Assembly (NCBI GenBank): GCA_040767605.1
Contig: JAXGOI010000001.1
Coordinates: 496,001-560,000 of the forward strand
DNA length: 64,000 nucleotides
Source: JAXGOI01 sp040767605
GTDB lineage: Bacteria; Bacillota; Dehalobacteriia; UBA4068
Reading direction: 5' to 3'
Numbering within the stretch: the stretch's first letter is position 1; every line of letters begins with the position of its first letter. Below the pieces are notes generated by a model. The model saw only the letters and a program-made list of their open reading frames with translations, was not told the DNA's origin and did not search any database. The position numbers and the translations under genes were made by a program. Below, one piece after another: positions 16,447-25,154 of the stretch.

Positions 16447-17196
16447 ATGCGGAAGAAAAAAACAAGCCCGAAACCGGAGGAGGGCAAAAAAAGGCTGCCG
16501 GGCAATTCCCTAAGGGGTTTAATAATCAGCGGGGGAATAGTTTTAATTTTACTGTTTTCCCTTGGCTATGCCGTGAATAAGCAGGGTATATTTAAGGAAA
16601 ACCGCGACCCCCTGGAGCTTGCCACAGAGGCCATTGCCAATACCTTTGCCGCGGATACATATCGTTTTAAGGCCCGCTCCACTTTATTTATAGAGGATGA
16701 AAAACGGGTATTTTCTGTTTTGGAAGGAGAAAAATCTCTTGATAAGCGCCATATTGAGGGGAGTATTTTAGGAACTGCCATAAATATTTACCATATTGGG
16801 GATTGCTTTTATCAGCAAGACCCTTTAAACGGCAAATGGAATAAGGTGGAAGGCATAAGCCTTAAGGGGGCGTCTATCCTTATTAATGAATTAAACCCGG
16901 AAAAAAATTTTTTGTTTTCCTCCCCCGGCAGGGCAGTTGATTTAGGCAAAACCGAAGTTGAAGGAATTAAAACCCGGCGCATAAAACTATTCCCGGTTTT
17001 AGAGGATAAATGGATTGAAGAGTATTTTAAGGATATTACTTTTGACCTTTATATTTCCCGCCGGGGGGAGGCAAAAATAATTCAGGCTATAATCAGCGGG
17101 GTTTCTAAAGAAAATACCCAGGCTACTTTAGTAATTGAAAATTACTTTCATGATTTTGGCAAAAAAATCTCTATAAACCCGCCTATGCTGCCTTAA
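16447..17196 (+). CDS. membrane-anchored extracytoplasmic protein of unknown function
   Basis: A 249-residue protein with a basic N-terminus (residues 1-23), one membrane helix (~24-43, GLIISGGIVLILLFSLGYAV) and an extracytoplasmic remainder. The outer part has alternating beta-strand character with repeated features such as AADTYRFKARSTLFIEDE and GKWNKVEGISLKG, and WNKV/DLYISRRG strands. This resembles LppX/LolA-like or DUF6612-type lipid-contacting shells, but no diagnostic motif is present, so the match is by impression. It stands alone, reading away from hpt, and ends at a strong terminator (17222-17245). Confidence 0.65.
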   Translation: MRKKKTSPKPEEGKKRLPGNSLRGLIISGGIVLILLFSLGYAVNKQGIFKENRDPLELATEAIANTFAADTYRFKARSTLFIEDEKRVFSVLEGEKSLDKRHIEGSILGTAINIYHIGDCFYQQDPLNGKWNKVEGISLKGASILINELNPEKNFLFSSPGRAVDLGKTEVEGIKTRRIKLFPVLEDKWIEEYFKDITFDLYISRRGEAKIIQAIISGVSKENTQATLVIENYFHDFGKKISINPPMLP

Positions 17197-17221
17197 TACT
17201 TTAAAATATCCTTAATACTTA

Positions 17222-17245
17222 AAAAGAGCGCCAAAGCGCTCTTTT
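17222..17245. terminator. bidirectional terminator
   Basis: AAAAGAGCGC, loop CAAA, GCGCTCTTTT. It serves the convergent genes ending at 17196 and 17278. Confidence 0.85.
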
Positions 17246-17277
17246 ATTATCGGTTTATTTTAGCGCCAAAAATTTTA

Positions 17278-17676
17278 TTACCAATCCTTTTTATAAAAAC
17301 CCGTAATAAATATATACCCTAAAATCATGGGAATTAGCGGGGCATAATACTCCCTGCCGTCAGCCACGAATCGGCAAAGGCTGAGAAAAAACTCCGGCAG
17401 GGGCAATGTATTTATTTTGGCGGTAAAGGCGGAAAGATAAATAAGGATTAAGGGGAGGCCTATTATTAAAAACCGCCGCAAATCATAAGTGAGGCGGCCT
17501 AAAGCCGAAATACGGCTGATAAAATAATCCCAGCCTAAGATAATTCCCAGTAAAAACAGGCAGGCAATTGCCCAAAAACTATAAGCGCCTGAAAGAATAA
17601 GCCATTTATAGCCCAAAATAGCCAGGATTAAAAAAACAGCCGAGATAATATCCCAAATCACAGTCCTTTTACCCAC
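17278..17676 (-). CDS. small integral membrane protein, function unknown
   Basis: A 132-residue protein with four likely membrane helices (residues about 8-27, 32-51, 68-86 and 110-127), joined by short loops with basic residues (RISALGRLTYDLRR) on one side. No enzymatic or transporter motif was recognised. It lies between the terminator behind groEL and that of the 16447 gene and appears to be a single-gene unit. The codon use and GC content look like those of its neighbours. Confidence 0.6.
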   Translation of the reverse strand: MGKRTVIWDIISAVFLILAILGYKWLILSGAYSFWAIACLFLLGIILGWDYFISRISALGRLTYDLRRFLIIGLPLILIYLSAFTAKINTLPLPEFFLSLCRFVADGREYYAPLIPMILGYIFITGFYKKDW

Positions 17677-17747
17677 GCCCCCACCCCTTCTTAATATTAT
17701 GCTTGTATATTATTATACCTTAAATTTAGCTGAGATAAAAGGATAAA

Positions 17748-17776
17748 AAAGAAGGGCCTTTTTTAGGCCCTTCTTT
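17748..17776 (-). terminator. terminator after groEL
   Basis: GAAGGGCCT (17751-17759) pairs with AGGCCCTTC (17765-17773) around a T5 loop; on the minus strand an A/T-rich tail TTTTTTATCC follows. TTTAAGCTTTAG-like repeats lie between it and the groEL stop (about 17788-17830). Confidence 0.75.
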
Positions 17777-17856
17777 ATTTTAAACTTTTTTTTAAGCTTT
17801 AGTTTAAGCTTTAGTTAAAGCTTTATTTAAATCTGAGATAAATTCTAAATAAGGTT

Positions 17857-19485
17857 TTACATCATCCCGGGCATACCGCCGCCCATGCCGCCCATATTGG
17901 GCATATTCTCATTCTCGCTGGGGATATCCGCAACTACCGTTTCGGTTGTGAGGAGCATAGCCGCAATACTTGCCGCATTTTGTAAAGCGGTGCGGGTTAC
18001 TTTGGCGGGGTCTACTATGCCGGATTCAATCATATTCTCATATTTTTCATTAGCCGCATTAAAGCCTACGCCTTTGGGGGAAGCCTTAACTTTTTCCACT
18101 ACCACGGCCCCCTCCATGCCGGCATTATTGGCAATTTGTTTAAGGGGTTCTTCCAAAGCTTTTTTAATAATATTAATGCCTGTTTTAATATCTCCCTCGG
18201 GGTTTAAAGCCTCAACGGCAGGTAAAACCTCCAGAAGAGCCAGACCGCCGCCGGCAACAATACCCTCTTCAACTGCGGCCCGGGTGGCGGAAAGGGCATC
18301 TTCTATTCTAAGCTTTTTATCTTTTAATTCGGTTTCGGTAGCGGCGCCTACTTTAATAACCGCCACGCCGCCGGCTAATTTAGCAAGACGCTCCTGAAGT
18401 TTTTCCCGGTCAAATTCAGAAGTGGTTTCTTCCGCCTGAATGCGGATTTGCTTAACTCTGTCGGCAATTTCCTGAGCATCGCCGAAGCCGTCAATAATAG
18501 TGGTATTTTCTTTATTAACTTTAACCTGACGAGCCTGACCAAGCATTTCTAAAGAGGTGTTTTCAAGCTTCAGGCCAACTTCTTCAGAAATTACGGTGCC
18601 GCCGGTTAAAATGGCGATATCCTGCAGCATAGCCTTGCGTCTTTCTCCAAAGCCGGGAGCTTTTACCGCAACACAGGTAAAGGTACCCCGCAATTTATTT
18701 AAAACTAAAGTAGCCAAAGCCTCGCCTTCCAAATCTTCGGCAATTATCAGCATATGGCGGCCGGCCTGAACAACTTTTTCTAAAATAGGTACAATATCGG
18801 AAATGGCTGAGATCTTTTTATCGGTAATTAAAATATAAGGCTCGCTTAAAACAGCCTCCATTTTATCGGTATCCGTTACCATATAAAGAGAGAGATAGCC
18901 CCTGTCAAAAAGCATACCCTCAACAACTTCCTGAGTGGTTTCAAAGCCCTGGCTTTCCTCAACGGTAATAACGCCGTCATTGCCTACTTTTTCCATAGCA
19001 TCGGCAATCAGCTCGCCGATGGCGGGCTCATTTGCGGAAATAGAAGCAACCTGAGCAATGGCGCTTCTGTTTTCAACTTTTTTAGAATTCTTTTTAAGCT
19101 CATCTACGGCTACGGTAACCGCCATTTCTATCCCTTTTTTAAGTATCATGGGATTAGCGCCGGCTGCGACATTCTTCATGCCTTCCCTGATAATGGCCTG
19201 AGCCAAAAGGGCGGCTGTGGTGGTGCCGTCTCCGGCAACATCATTGGTTTTTGTGGCTACTTCCTTAATTAAAGCAGCCCCCATATTCTCTATATTATCT
19301 TCAAGCTCGATTTCTCTGGCAATGGTAACGCCGTCATTTGTAATAAGAGGGGAACCGAATTTTTTATCCAAAACCACATTCCGGCCTTTGGGGCCCAGGG
19401 TTACCTTTACTGCATCAGATAAAGCATTTACGCCCCGCTCCAGAGCATGACGGGCCTCTTCTGAAAAAACTATTTGTTTTGCCAT
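17857..19485 (-). CDS. groEL: 60-kDa chaperonin GroEL
   Basis: The 542-residue chaperonin that forms the double-ring folding chamber with GroES. Conserved blocks are complete: the ATP site VTLGPKGRNVVLDKKFGSP and NDVAGDGTTTAALLAQAI in the equatorial domain, the apical-domain substrate/GroES-binding helices (LLIIAEDLEGEALATLVLNKLRGT), and the flexible C-terminal tail ending GGMGGGMPGMM. Its ATG has AAGGAGGAA upstream. It follows groES by 67 bp in the usual groESL order and shares its CIRCE-controlled promoter. Length and tail are typical for Clostridia. Confidence 0.99.
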   Translation of the reverse strand: MAKQIVFSEEARHALERGVNALSDAVKVTLGPKGRNVVLDKKFGSPLITNDGVTIAREIELEDNIENMGAALIKEVATKTNDVAGDGTTTAALLAQAIIREGMKNVAAGANPMILKKGIEMAVTVAVDELKKNSKKVENRSAIAQVASISANEPAIGELIADAMEKVGNDGVITVEESQGFETTQEVVEGMLFDRGYLSLYMVTDTDKMEAVLSEPYILITDKKISAISDIVPILEKVVQAGRHMLIIAEDLEGEALATLVLNKLRGTFTCVAVKAPGFGERRKAMLQDIAILTGGTVISEEVGLKLENTSLEMLGQARQVKVNKENTTIIDGFGDAQEIADRVKQIRIQAEETTSEFDREKLQERLAKLAGGVAVIKVGAATETELKDKKLRIEDALSATRAAVEEGIVAGGGLALLEVLPAVEALNPEGDIKTGINIIKKALEEPLKQIANNAGMEGAVVVEKVKASPKGVGFNAANEKYENMIESGIVDPAKVTRTALQNAASIAAMLLTTETVVADIPSENENMPNMGGMGGGMPGMM

Positions 19486-19552
19486 TCCTATTTCCTCCTT
19501 GTTTATGCGGAATTAATTATCAGCCAATAATAAACAATTAAATATTTCGGTA

Positions 19553-19843
19553 CTAATCAATAATAGCCAGTATATCTCTATCCCCGTTTAAAATAAGGTA
19601 TTCATCACCCATTTGTTTAATCTCATTGCCGGAATACTTGGAGAAAATAATTTTATCCCCAACTTTAACTTCCAGAGGGCAACGGGAGCCGTTTTCTAAA
19701 AGGCGGCCGCTGCCTACGGCAATAACCTCACCCTGCTGGGGCTTTTCTTTAGCGGTATCCGGCAGCACTATGCCGCCTTTGGTAACTTCCTCGGAAGCAG
19801 TGATTTTAACAACTACTCTTTCTCCCAAAGGTCTGATATTCAT
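19553..19843 (-). CDS. groES: 10-kDa co-chaperonin GroES
   Basis: A 96-residue lid of the GroEL chamber. It contains MNIRPLGERVVVKI at the start, the mobile loop EEVTKGGIVLPDTAKEKPQQGEV that docks on GroEL, and VGDKIIFSKYSGNEI at the end. GAGGAGGTATAATA precedes the ATG. It is the first gene of the groESL operon, 28 bp downstream of the CIRCE operator. Confidence 0.98.
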   Translation of the reverse strand: MNIRPLGERVVVKITASEEVTKGGIVLPDTAKEKPQQGEVIAVGSGRLLENGSRCPLEVKVGDKIIFSKYSGNEIKQMGDEYLILNGDRDILAIID

Positions 19844-19870
19844 TATTATACCTCCTCGATTGCTTTTCTA

Positions 19871-19939
19871 TTAGCACTCGCTGAAAGCGAGTGCTAACCG
19901 TACATTAAATATAATATATAACCTTACAAATTCAGGCAA
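19871..19939 (-). promoter_or_regulatory. CIRCE operator and promoter of groESL
   Basis: A perfect CIRCE element, TTAGCACTC (19871-19879), a 9-bp spacer and GAGTGCTAA (19889-19897), the binding site of the heat-shock repressor HrcA. Upstream on the minus strand a vegetative promoter fits: TTGCCT (19934-19939), a 17-bp spacer and TATTAT (19911-19916), placing CIRCE at the transcript start. HrcA itself is not in the window. Confidence 0.95.
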
Positions 19940-20166
19940 ACCTATTATAAGGCCCGGTTTTGGCATTTATTGGCTAAAATAGGCTATTTACTCAATTTTT
20001 CTTTAATTCCCTTAATTTTCCTCCGTTTTTTAATAGCGAGTAAATTAAAGCGTTATAGCGGCTTGAAATTATCGGTTTCAGATGTTATCATAAAAGGGCT
20101 AAACAGGCGGCTTTATTTTTAGCTCTAAGCCGGCCCAAATACTAAAAACCTTTAGGGGAGTAAAAA

Positions 20167-21129
20167 ATGACTTTAACATCCTACGGACGCAATATAAGCT
20201 ATTTGCGCCTCTCAATAACCGATAAATGCAATATGCGCTGCCGCTATTGTATGCCGGAAAAAGGCATTTCGGGAATACCTCATGATAATATACTCCGGGC
20301 GGAGGAAATATACCGTATTCTCGCCCTTTTTGAAAAAATAGGCATAAATAAATTAAGAATAACCGGCGGAGAACCCCTGATAAGCAAAATACTCTTCCCC
20401 CTTTTAGAAAATATCCGCCCCCTGGGCTTTAAGGATATCAGCATTACCACTAATGGTCAGCTATTGCCCAAACTGGCAGCAAAATTAAAGGCTGCCGGGG
20501 TAAGCAGGGTAAATATCAGCCTGGATACCCTTAACCCTAAGCGCTTCCATTATATTACCCGGGGGGGCTCTTTGGAAAATACCCTTGAGGGCATTGAGGC
20601 GGCTCTTAAAGCGGGGCTTGACCCTGTAAAAATTAATATTGTGGCGGTTAAAGGCTTTAATGATGATGAATTTTTGGATTTAGCCCTTTTAGCAAAGGAT
20701 AAACCCCTGCATATTCGCTTTATTGAGCTAATGCCTATTGGCAGTAACGGCTTTTGTGTTGCCGAAAACTTTATCCCCAGCCATGAAATACGGGAGCTTT
20801 TAGCCCCCCTGGGGAATTTAGAGCCTGCCAAAATATACGGCAACGGCCCGGCCGCTATTTTCAGGCCTTCCGGTTTTAAGGGGAGCATTGGTTTTATCAG
20901 CGCAATCAGCAATCACTTTTGCGCCGATTGCAACCGCCTGCGGCTTACCTCAGACGGCAAGCTTTACCCCTGCCTTCACCATAGGGAATATTATGATTTC
21001 TTCCCCCTTTTAAGAGGGAATGCCCCCGATGAGGAAATTATAGCTTTAATTGAAAAGGCCGTGGCGGAAAAACCTCTAAAACACGCCTTTGGCAGCCAAA
21101 CAAGGGAAATGGGTACTATTGGCGGCTAA
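20167..21129 (+). CDS. moaA: GTP 3',8-cyclase (MoaA)
   Basis: A 320-residue radical SAM enzyme that starts molybdenum-cofactor synthesis by converting GTP to 3',8-cyclo-GTP. The SAM cluster motif is Cys21-x3-Cys25-x2-Cys28 in DKCNMRCRYCMPEKG; the SAM-binding TGGEPL is near residue 62. The second, GTP-binding cluster is Cys252, Cys255 and Cys269 (CADCNRLRLTSDGKLYPCL). The tail ends in the di-glycine TIGG that is required for catalysis. All elements are intact. No other moa, mob or mod gene is near, so it stands as a single-gene unit between groESL and cysE, with its own terminator. Confidence 0.96.
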   Translation: MTLTSYGRNISYLRLSITDKCNMRCRYCMPEKGISGIPHDNILRAEEIYRILALFEKIGINKLRITGGEPLISKILFPLLENIRPLGFKDISITTNGQLLPKLAAKLKAAGVSRVNISLDTLNPKRFHYITRGGSLENTLEGIEAALKAGLDPVKINIVAVKGFNDDEFLDLALLAKDKPLHIRFIELMPIGSNGFCVAENFIPSHEIRELLAPLGNLEPAKIYGNGPAAIFRPSGFKGSIGFISAISNHFCADCNRLRLTSDGKLYPCLHHREYYDFFPLLRGNAPDEEIIALIEKAVAEKPLKHAFGSQTREMGTIGG

Positions 21130-21193
21130 AAGCCCTGGGCTTATTTTAACAAAATGAGCCTAAAAATATACACCGGCTACACTTTAAAGCTTT

Positions 21194-21221
21194 AGGCCGC
21201 AATAAATTTGCGGCCTTTTTT
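21194..21221 (+). terminator. terminator after moaA
   Basis: AGGCCGCAA, a 5-base loop, TTGCGGCCT, then six T. Confidence 0.85.
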
Positions 21222-21271
21222 ATTAACCGTTAACATTAAGAGGGGGGCTAAATTAGCCCTCTTATTCTTTT

Positions 21272-21352
21272 AAACCAGAAATTTACTTAAACCAGAATTT
21301 ATTTAAACCGGAATTTATTTAAACCGGAATTTATTTAAAACGGAATTTATTT
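21272..21352. repeat. tandem repeat, about 5 x 16 bp
   Basis: Five nearly identical copies of AAACCGGAATTTATTT (the first two with CCAGAA in place of CCGGAA) lie between the ends of the convergent moaA and cysE genes, next to a GC-rich palindrome at 21357-21383 (AAGGAGGCGGGC arms). Confidence 0.9.
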
Positions 21353-21356
21353 AAAT

Positions 21357-21383
21357 AAGGAGGCGGGCTTAGCCCGCCTCCTT
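21357..21383 (-). terminator. GC-rich hairpin after cysE
   Basis: Twelve-base perfect arms AAGGAGGCGGGC and its complement with a 3-base loop (TTA). On the minus strand it is followed by ATTTAAATAA, a weak U-tract. It is the probable terminator of cysE. Confidence 0.6.
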
Positions 21384-21437
21384 ATACTTATAATTCAGCG
21401 CAAATTATTCCTCCCGCCGCTTCGGCGAGGTATCATT

Positions 21438-22160
21438 TTAAAATTCCGCCTTAAATTCCGCTTGAGAATCTGACCCTGATTGGGCCTCAATTTTAGCCTC
21501 AAATTGGGATTCCAACTGAACCTCTAATTGGGCCTCTAATTGGCGTATCCGTCTTTCCATCATATTCAGGGTATCATAAAAACTGCAAAATTCCTGCATA
21601 ACCGGGTCCGGCAGGTTTATTTGGTCTAAATCTACCGAGGGCACCCTCACCGAGGCGGATTTTACCGGCCGCCCCGGAATACCGGTTACCGTAGTATCGG
21701 AATCTATTTGTTTAAGGACTACCGAATTAGCCCCTACCATGGAATTATCCCCCACTCTAAAGGGGCCGAGAACCTTGGCGCCGGTGCCGATAAGCACATT
21801 GCTGCCAATAGTGGGATGCCTTTTGCCCCTGTCCTTCCCTGTTCCCCCCAGAGTTACTCCATGGTATATTGTGCAATTATTGCCGATTTCCGCGGTTTCT
21901 CCGATTACTATTCCCATGCCATGGTCAATAAAGAGGCCTTCCCCGATTACGGCCCCGGGGTGAATTTCGATTCCGGTAAAAAAGCGCCCCCATTGGGAAA
22001 TAAGCCTAGCTAAAAAAAACAATTTACCGCGGTACAGGGCATGGGCAATACGGTGGAAAATCAAAGCATGAAAGCCGGGATATAATAAAACCACCTCTAA
22101 TGTACTTTTGGCGGCAGGGTCCTTTTCGGCGATTAAACGGGCATCTGAGAGAAGAGACAT
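21438..22160 (-). CDS. cysE: serine O-acetyltransferase (CysE/EpsC type)
   Basis: A 240-residue enzyme that acetylates serine for cysteine synthesis. The start is ATG 22160, seven bases after GGAGG. The N-terminal helical part (LLSDARLIAEKDPAAKSTLEVVLLYPGFHALIFHRIAH) precedes the left-handed beta helix of hexapeptide repeats, with the active-site IHPGAVIGEGLFIDHGMGIVIG and IYHGVTLGGTGKDRGKRHPTIG. The last ~45 residues are an unusual acidic Gln/Glu tail of repeated EAQLE/EVQLE/ESQFE units, absent from most CysE proteins and encoded by short DNA repeats; it is likely to have grown by replication slippage. No cysK is adjacent. Confidence 0.94.
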   Translation of the reverse strand: MSLLSDARLIAEKDPAAKSTLEVVLLYPGFHALIFHRIAHALYRGKLFFLARLISQWGRFFTGIEIHPGAVIGEGLFIDHGMGIVIGETAEIGNNCTIYHGVTLGGTGKDRGKRHPTIGSNVLIGTGAKVLGPFRVGDNSMVGANSVVLKQIDSDTTVTGIPGRPVKSASVRVPSVDLDQINLPDPVMQEFCSFYDTLNMMERRIRQLEAQLEVQLESQFEAKIEAQSGSDSQAEFKAEF

Positions 22161-22288
22161 ATACATACCTCCCAAAGGATATAAAGCATAGAATAACACT
22201 ATACTTTGGTATTATATACCTTTCCCGCCCATTTAGCAATAAGATGCATGAAGACAAATGCCCTAGGCAGAAATAATTTAACCCTTTT

Positions 22289-23122
22289 TTATGCTATACC
22301 CGGATTTGGCCTGGGGAAGACAATTGTAAAAACCGTGCCCCGGCCGCCCTTACTATAAACCTTAAGGTAGCCCCCATGGCTGTGGATTATTTTACAGCAT
22401 AGGCATAGGCCCAGCCCTGTTCCCTTAGGCTTTGTTGTGTAAAAGGGGTCAAAAATATGTTTTAGCCTAGGGCCTTCAATTCCGCAGCCATTATCCTCCA
22501 CTCCAAGCAAAACCTCCTTGGGTTTTAACTTTACCTTAATTTTTACTCTTCCCCCCCCAATACAGGCATCAAAGGCGTTTAAAATAAGGTTAAGTAAAAC
22601 CTGCCTTATGCGCTGGGCATCCACCATTAAAAAAACATCCTGCTTGGGGTAGCTTTCTTCAAGGCTGATCCCCTTAAGAGCGGCGCCGCTTCTAACCAGC
22701 ATAATTGTTTCCCTGCAAAGGGTAATAAGGCTTGCGGATTCAATTAAAGGGGGTTCCTGCCGGGTAAATCTTAAATAATCCTTTAAAAGTAAATCGGCCC
22801 TTTCCAGCTCATCCAAGATAAGAGGAAAATACTCCGCAAAATCGCTGTTTTTAGGGAAGGATCTTTCCATATTTTGAATAAAGGCTCTTGTAGTTTGTAA
22901 AGGATTCCGCACCTCATGGAGGATAGCTGCCGCAGTTTCCCCTAAATGGCGAAGGAAATCCCCCCGGGCATCTTCAAGGGAGAACCCCTTATCCGAGGAC
23001 AAGCTATTTTCCAGCGACAAAGAATTTACTGTTTCATAATCATTCCGGCAATCTTCACTTTTTTGATTATACACCTGCGAATTATCCTTTATACCGATCA
23101 TACACAGTTCCCCGCTAATCAA
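22289..23122 (-). CDS. soluble orphan sensor histidine kinase
   Basis: A 277-residue cytoplasmic kinase without membrane helices. After a ~50-residue low-complexity N-terminus, the HisKA domain carries the phospho-accepting His69 in AAAILHEVRNPLQTTRAF. The ATPase domain shows the N box NLILNAFDAC, the G1 box DNGCGIEG, the F box DPFYTTKPKG and the G2 box GTGLGLCLC. No response regulator is adjacent. The layout resembles sporulation-type and NtrB-type kinases (KinA/KinE-like core without PAS domains), which in Clostridia feed Spo0A. The upstream spacer holds several DnaA-box-like 9-mers, suggesting a possible link with replication. Confidence 0.88.
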   Translation of the reverse strand: MISGELCMIGIKDNSQVYNQKSEDCRNDYETVNSLSLENSLSSDKGFSLEDARGDFLRHLGETAAAILHEVRNPLQTTRAFIQNMERSFPKNSDFAEYFPLILDELERADLLLKDYLRFTRQEPPLIESASLITLCRETIMLVRSGAALKGISLEESYPKQDVFLMVDAQRIRQVLLNLILNAFDACIGGGRVKIKVKLKPKEVLLGVEDNGCGIEGPRLKHIFDPFYTTKPKGTGLGLCLCCKIIHSHGGYLKVYSKGGRGTVFTIVFPRPNPGIA

Positions 23123-23529
23123 TATTTAAGTAAGAAAACCTAAACAACTTTATAAACTAATAAATATTTCCATAAAACCCCAGATTAACCTGCCTTTTTT
23201 AAAGAATAGTTTTCCCCAGCAAAACCTATTACCTGACAAATTCCGTTGCCCTGCAAAATATGTTTTAAAAAAAGGCGAAAAGAGCCTGGGCTTTAAAAAA
23301 GCAAGCGGTTTTCCCCTATAATTATTCATACTTATGAAATAGGCCTTACTCTTGACCTTAATTAAAAAGAAATTATCCGGCTTTTATTCTAAATACTTAT
23401 ACACAAAGGCATTTACGCTTTAAACAGTTATTAACAGACTTATTCACAGTATCCACAGGCCTAATTTGGCGCATTAAAAAGAAAATAAGCTGAATATATG
23501 CATAAAGTGTCTTAATCTGTTTAAATAAG
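23123..23529. promoter_or_regulatory. gene-free spacer with a cluster of DnaA-box-like sequences
   Basis: About 400 bp between tsaD and the histidine kinase gene with no coding frame. It contains 9-mers TTATACACA (23398-23406), TTATTAACA (23428-23436), TTATTCACA (23440-23448) and GTATCCACA (23449-23457), all on the same strand. The first and third match TTATNCACA exactly; the others have one mismatch. They lie upstream of the kinase gene. Gene orientation on both sides stays leftward, so this is not an obvious replication origin. DnaA-dependent regulation or DnaA titration is possible. Confidence 0.5.
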
Positions 23530-24582
23530 CTATTTAAAAAGTTTTTGCCGGGGATCCGCATTAAGGCTTAAAGATGAAATTTTATTCTCCGAATAAAGCT
23601 CATAGGCAGCCGCGCCTATCATGGCCGCATTATCGGTGCAATAAACGGCACTTGGCCAGAGAATTTCAAGGCCGGCGCCTTTTTCCGTTAAAAGGGCCCG
23701 CAGCCTTTTATTGGCCGCCACCCCCCCTACTAAAGCTATTTGCTTATAGTTTAGTAAACGGGCGGCCTTAACCGCTTTTACGGCCAAAACCTCGGTAATT
23801 GCCTCCTGGGCGGAAGCCGCCAAATGAGGTATTTCAGCTTCTGAAACCGGTTCGCCTTTCATCTGCCTTTGGTTTAAATAATTTAAAACGGCGGATTTTA
23901 AACCGCTGAAGCTGAAATCCCAGCCCTCTTCCAGCCAGGCCCGAGGGAAAGAAATATAATTATAGTCACCCCCTTTAGCTGCTTCTTCAATAGCCGGGCC
24001 GCCGGGATAGCCCAAACCTAGGGCGCGGGCAATTTTATCAAAGGCTTCCCCTGCAGCATCATCCCTGCTTTCCCCCAACAGATGATAATCCCCCCGGCCT
24101 TTAACCTCCACCAGGCCGCTGTGGCTGCCTGAAACAACCAGGGCTAAAAAGGGGTAATCCGGCTGATGCTCTAAAAAAACCGCCTTAATATGCCCATGCC
24201 AATGATGCACTCCGATTATGGGCTTATTTAAGGCCATTGCCAAGGCCTTGGCATATGAAACCCCTACTAATAAGGCCCCCACAAGCCCGGGGCCTGAGGA
24301 AACGGCGATAGCGTCTAAATCCTCAAAGCTTTTAGCGGCATCTTTTAAGGCCTTTTCCACCACGGGAACAATTGCCTCCAAATGGCAGCGGGAAGCAATT
24401 TCCGGCACCACGCCGCCATATTTGCGATGTACGGGTATTTGAGAATAAATAATATTAGATAATACCCGCCTGCCGTTTTCAACAACTGCGGCAGCTGTTT
24501 CATCACAGCTAGTTTCGATGGCTAAAATTAAGGCTTTATTTTCTTTTGCCTCTGTTTTTGATTTTTGATTGCTTATATTCAA
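23530..24582 (-). CDS. tsaD: tRNA threonylcarbamoyladenosine synthase subunit TsaD
   Basis: A 350-residue ASKHA-family protein that transfers the threonylcarbamoyl group to A37 of ANN-reading tRNAs (t6A), working with TsaB and TsaE. The N-terminus has ILAIETSCDETAAAVV, the metal-binding histidines are in GVHHWHGHIKAVF, and ALVVSGSHSGLVEV, GEAFDKIARALGLGYPGGP and ALVGGVAANKRLR complete the family pattern. It is the last gene of the leftward group tsaE-tsaB-rimI-tsaD. Confidence 0.97.
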   Translation of the reverse strand: MNISNQKSKTEAKENKALILAIETSCDETAAAVVENGRRVLSNIIYSQIPVHRKYGGVVPEIASRCHLEAIVPVVEKALKDAAKSFEDLDAIAVSSGPGLVGALLVGVSYAKALAMALNKPIIGVHHWHGHIKAVFLEHQPDYPFLALVVSGSHSGLVEVKGRGDYHLLGESRDDAAGEAFDKIARALGLGYPGGPAIEEAAKGGDYNYISFPRAWLEEGWDFSFSGLKSAVLNYLNQRQMKGEPVSEAEIPHLAASAQEAITEVLAVKAVKAARLLNYKQIALVGGVAANKRLRALLTEKGAGLEILWPSAVYCTDNAAMIGAAAYELYSENKISSLSLNADPRQKLFK

Positions 24583-24625
24583 AATACACCCGCCCCATAA
24601 TTTGCTTAAAATAGCTTTACTGAGT

Positions 24626-25084
24626 TTATTCCGGCAAATCCTTAATATTTGCCCACATAATTACGGCATCTTCCCCATTACTGTAATAGCCGGGCCTTAC
24701 TCCGCAATTTTTAAAATTCATCTTTTCATATAAACTGCGGGCGGCTGTATTGCTTTTGCGTACTTCAAGGGTCATTTTATTTGCCGATTCCCCCCTGCAA
24801 TGGGCCATGGCATAGCCTAAAAGAGCCTCTCCAATCCCCCGGCCTCTAAACAAAGGGTGAACGGCAATATTTGCAATATGCCCCTCATCCATAATAAGCC
24901 AATAACCGATATAGGCTATAAGCCTGCCTTGAAAAAACACCCCGAAATAGCGGGCTGTAAAATTAGCCTCCAGCTCCCTGCGGAAGGATTCCCTGCTCCA
25001 GGCTTCAGAAAAAGATGCTTCCTCCAGCTGGGCCAAATCATCCAAATCTTCTATGGAGAGGGAGCGTATTTCTAAATCGGCCAT
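24626..25084 (-). CDS. rimI: ribosomal-protein-alanine N-acetyltransferase RimI
   Basis: A 152-residue GNAT acetyltransferase, thought to acetylate the N-terminal alanine of ribosomal protein S18. The acetyl-CoA loop is HPLFRGRGIGEALLGYAM near residue 78; LEVRKSNTAARSLYEKMNF is the characteristic C-terminal part. It sits between tsaB and tsaD, the typical Firmicutes order, which supports the assignment over generic GNAT. Confidence 0.9.
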   Translation of the reverse strand: MADLEIRSLSIEDLDDLAQLEEASFSEAWSRESFRRELEANFTARYFGVFFQGRLIAYIGYWLIMDEGHIANIAVHPLFRGRGIGEALLGYAMAHCRGESANKMTLEVRKSNTAARSLYEKMNFKNCGVRPGYYSNGEDAVIMWANIKDLPE

Positions 25085-25154
25085 AAATTTCCCCCATACA
25101 AGGGCTGCTCAAATCCCCTTTTAATTACTATTTTAAACCGCCGTTATTTGTATT

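Noticed and set aside
17885..18397. 170-codon plus-strand frame opposite groEL
   Set aside because: It is antisense to highly conserved groEL codons, has no ribosome site, and is Ala/Ser/Pro-rich in the manner of shadow frames.
23390..23460. Chromosomal replication origin
   Set aside because: DnaA-box-like sites are present, but gene orientation does not switch here, and dnaA, dnaN or gidB are not nearby. A minor DnaA site is the more careful reading.
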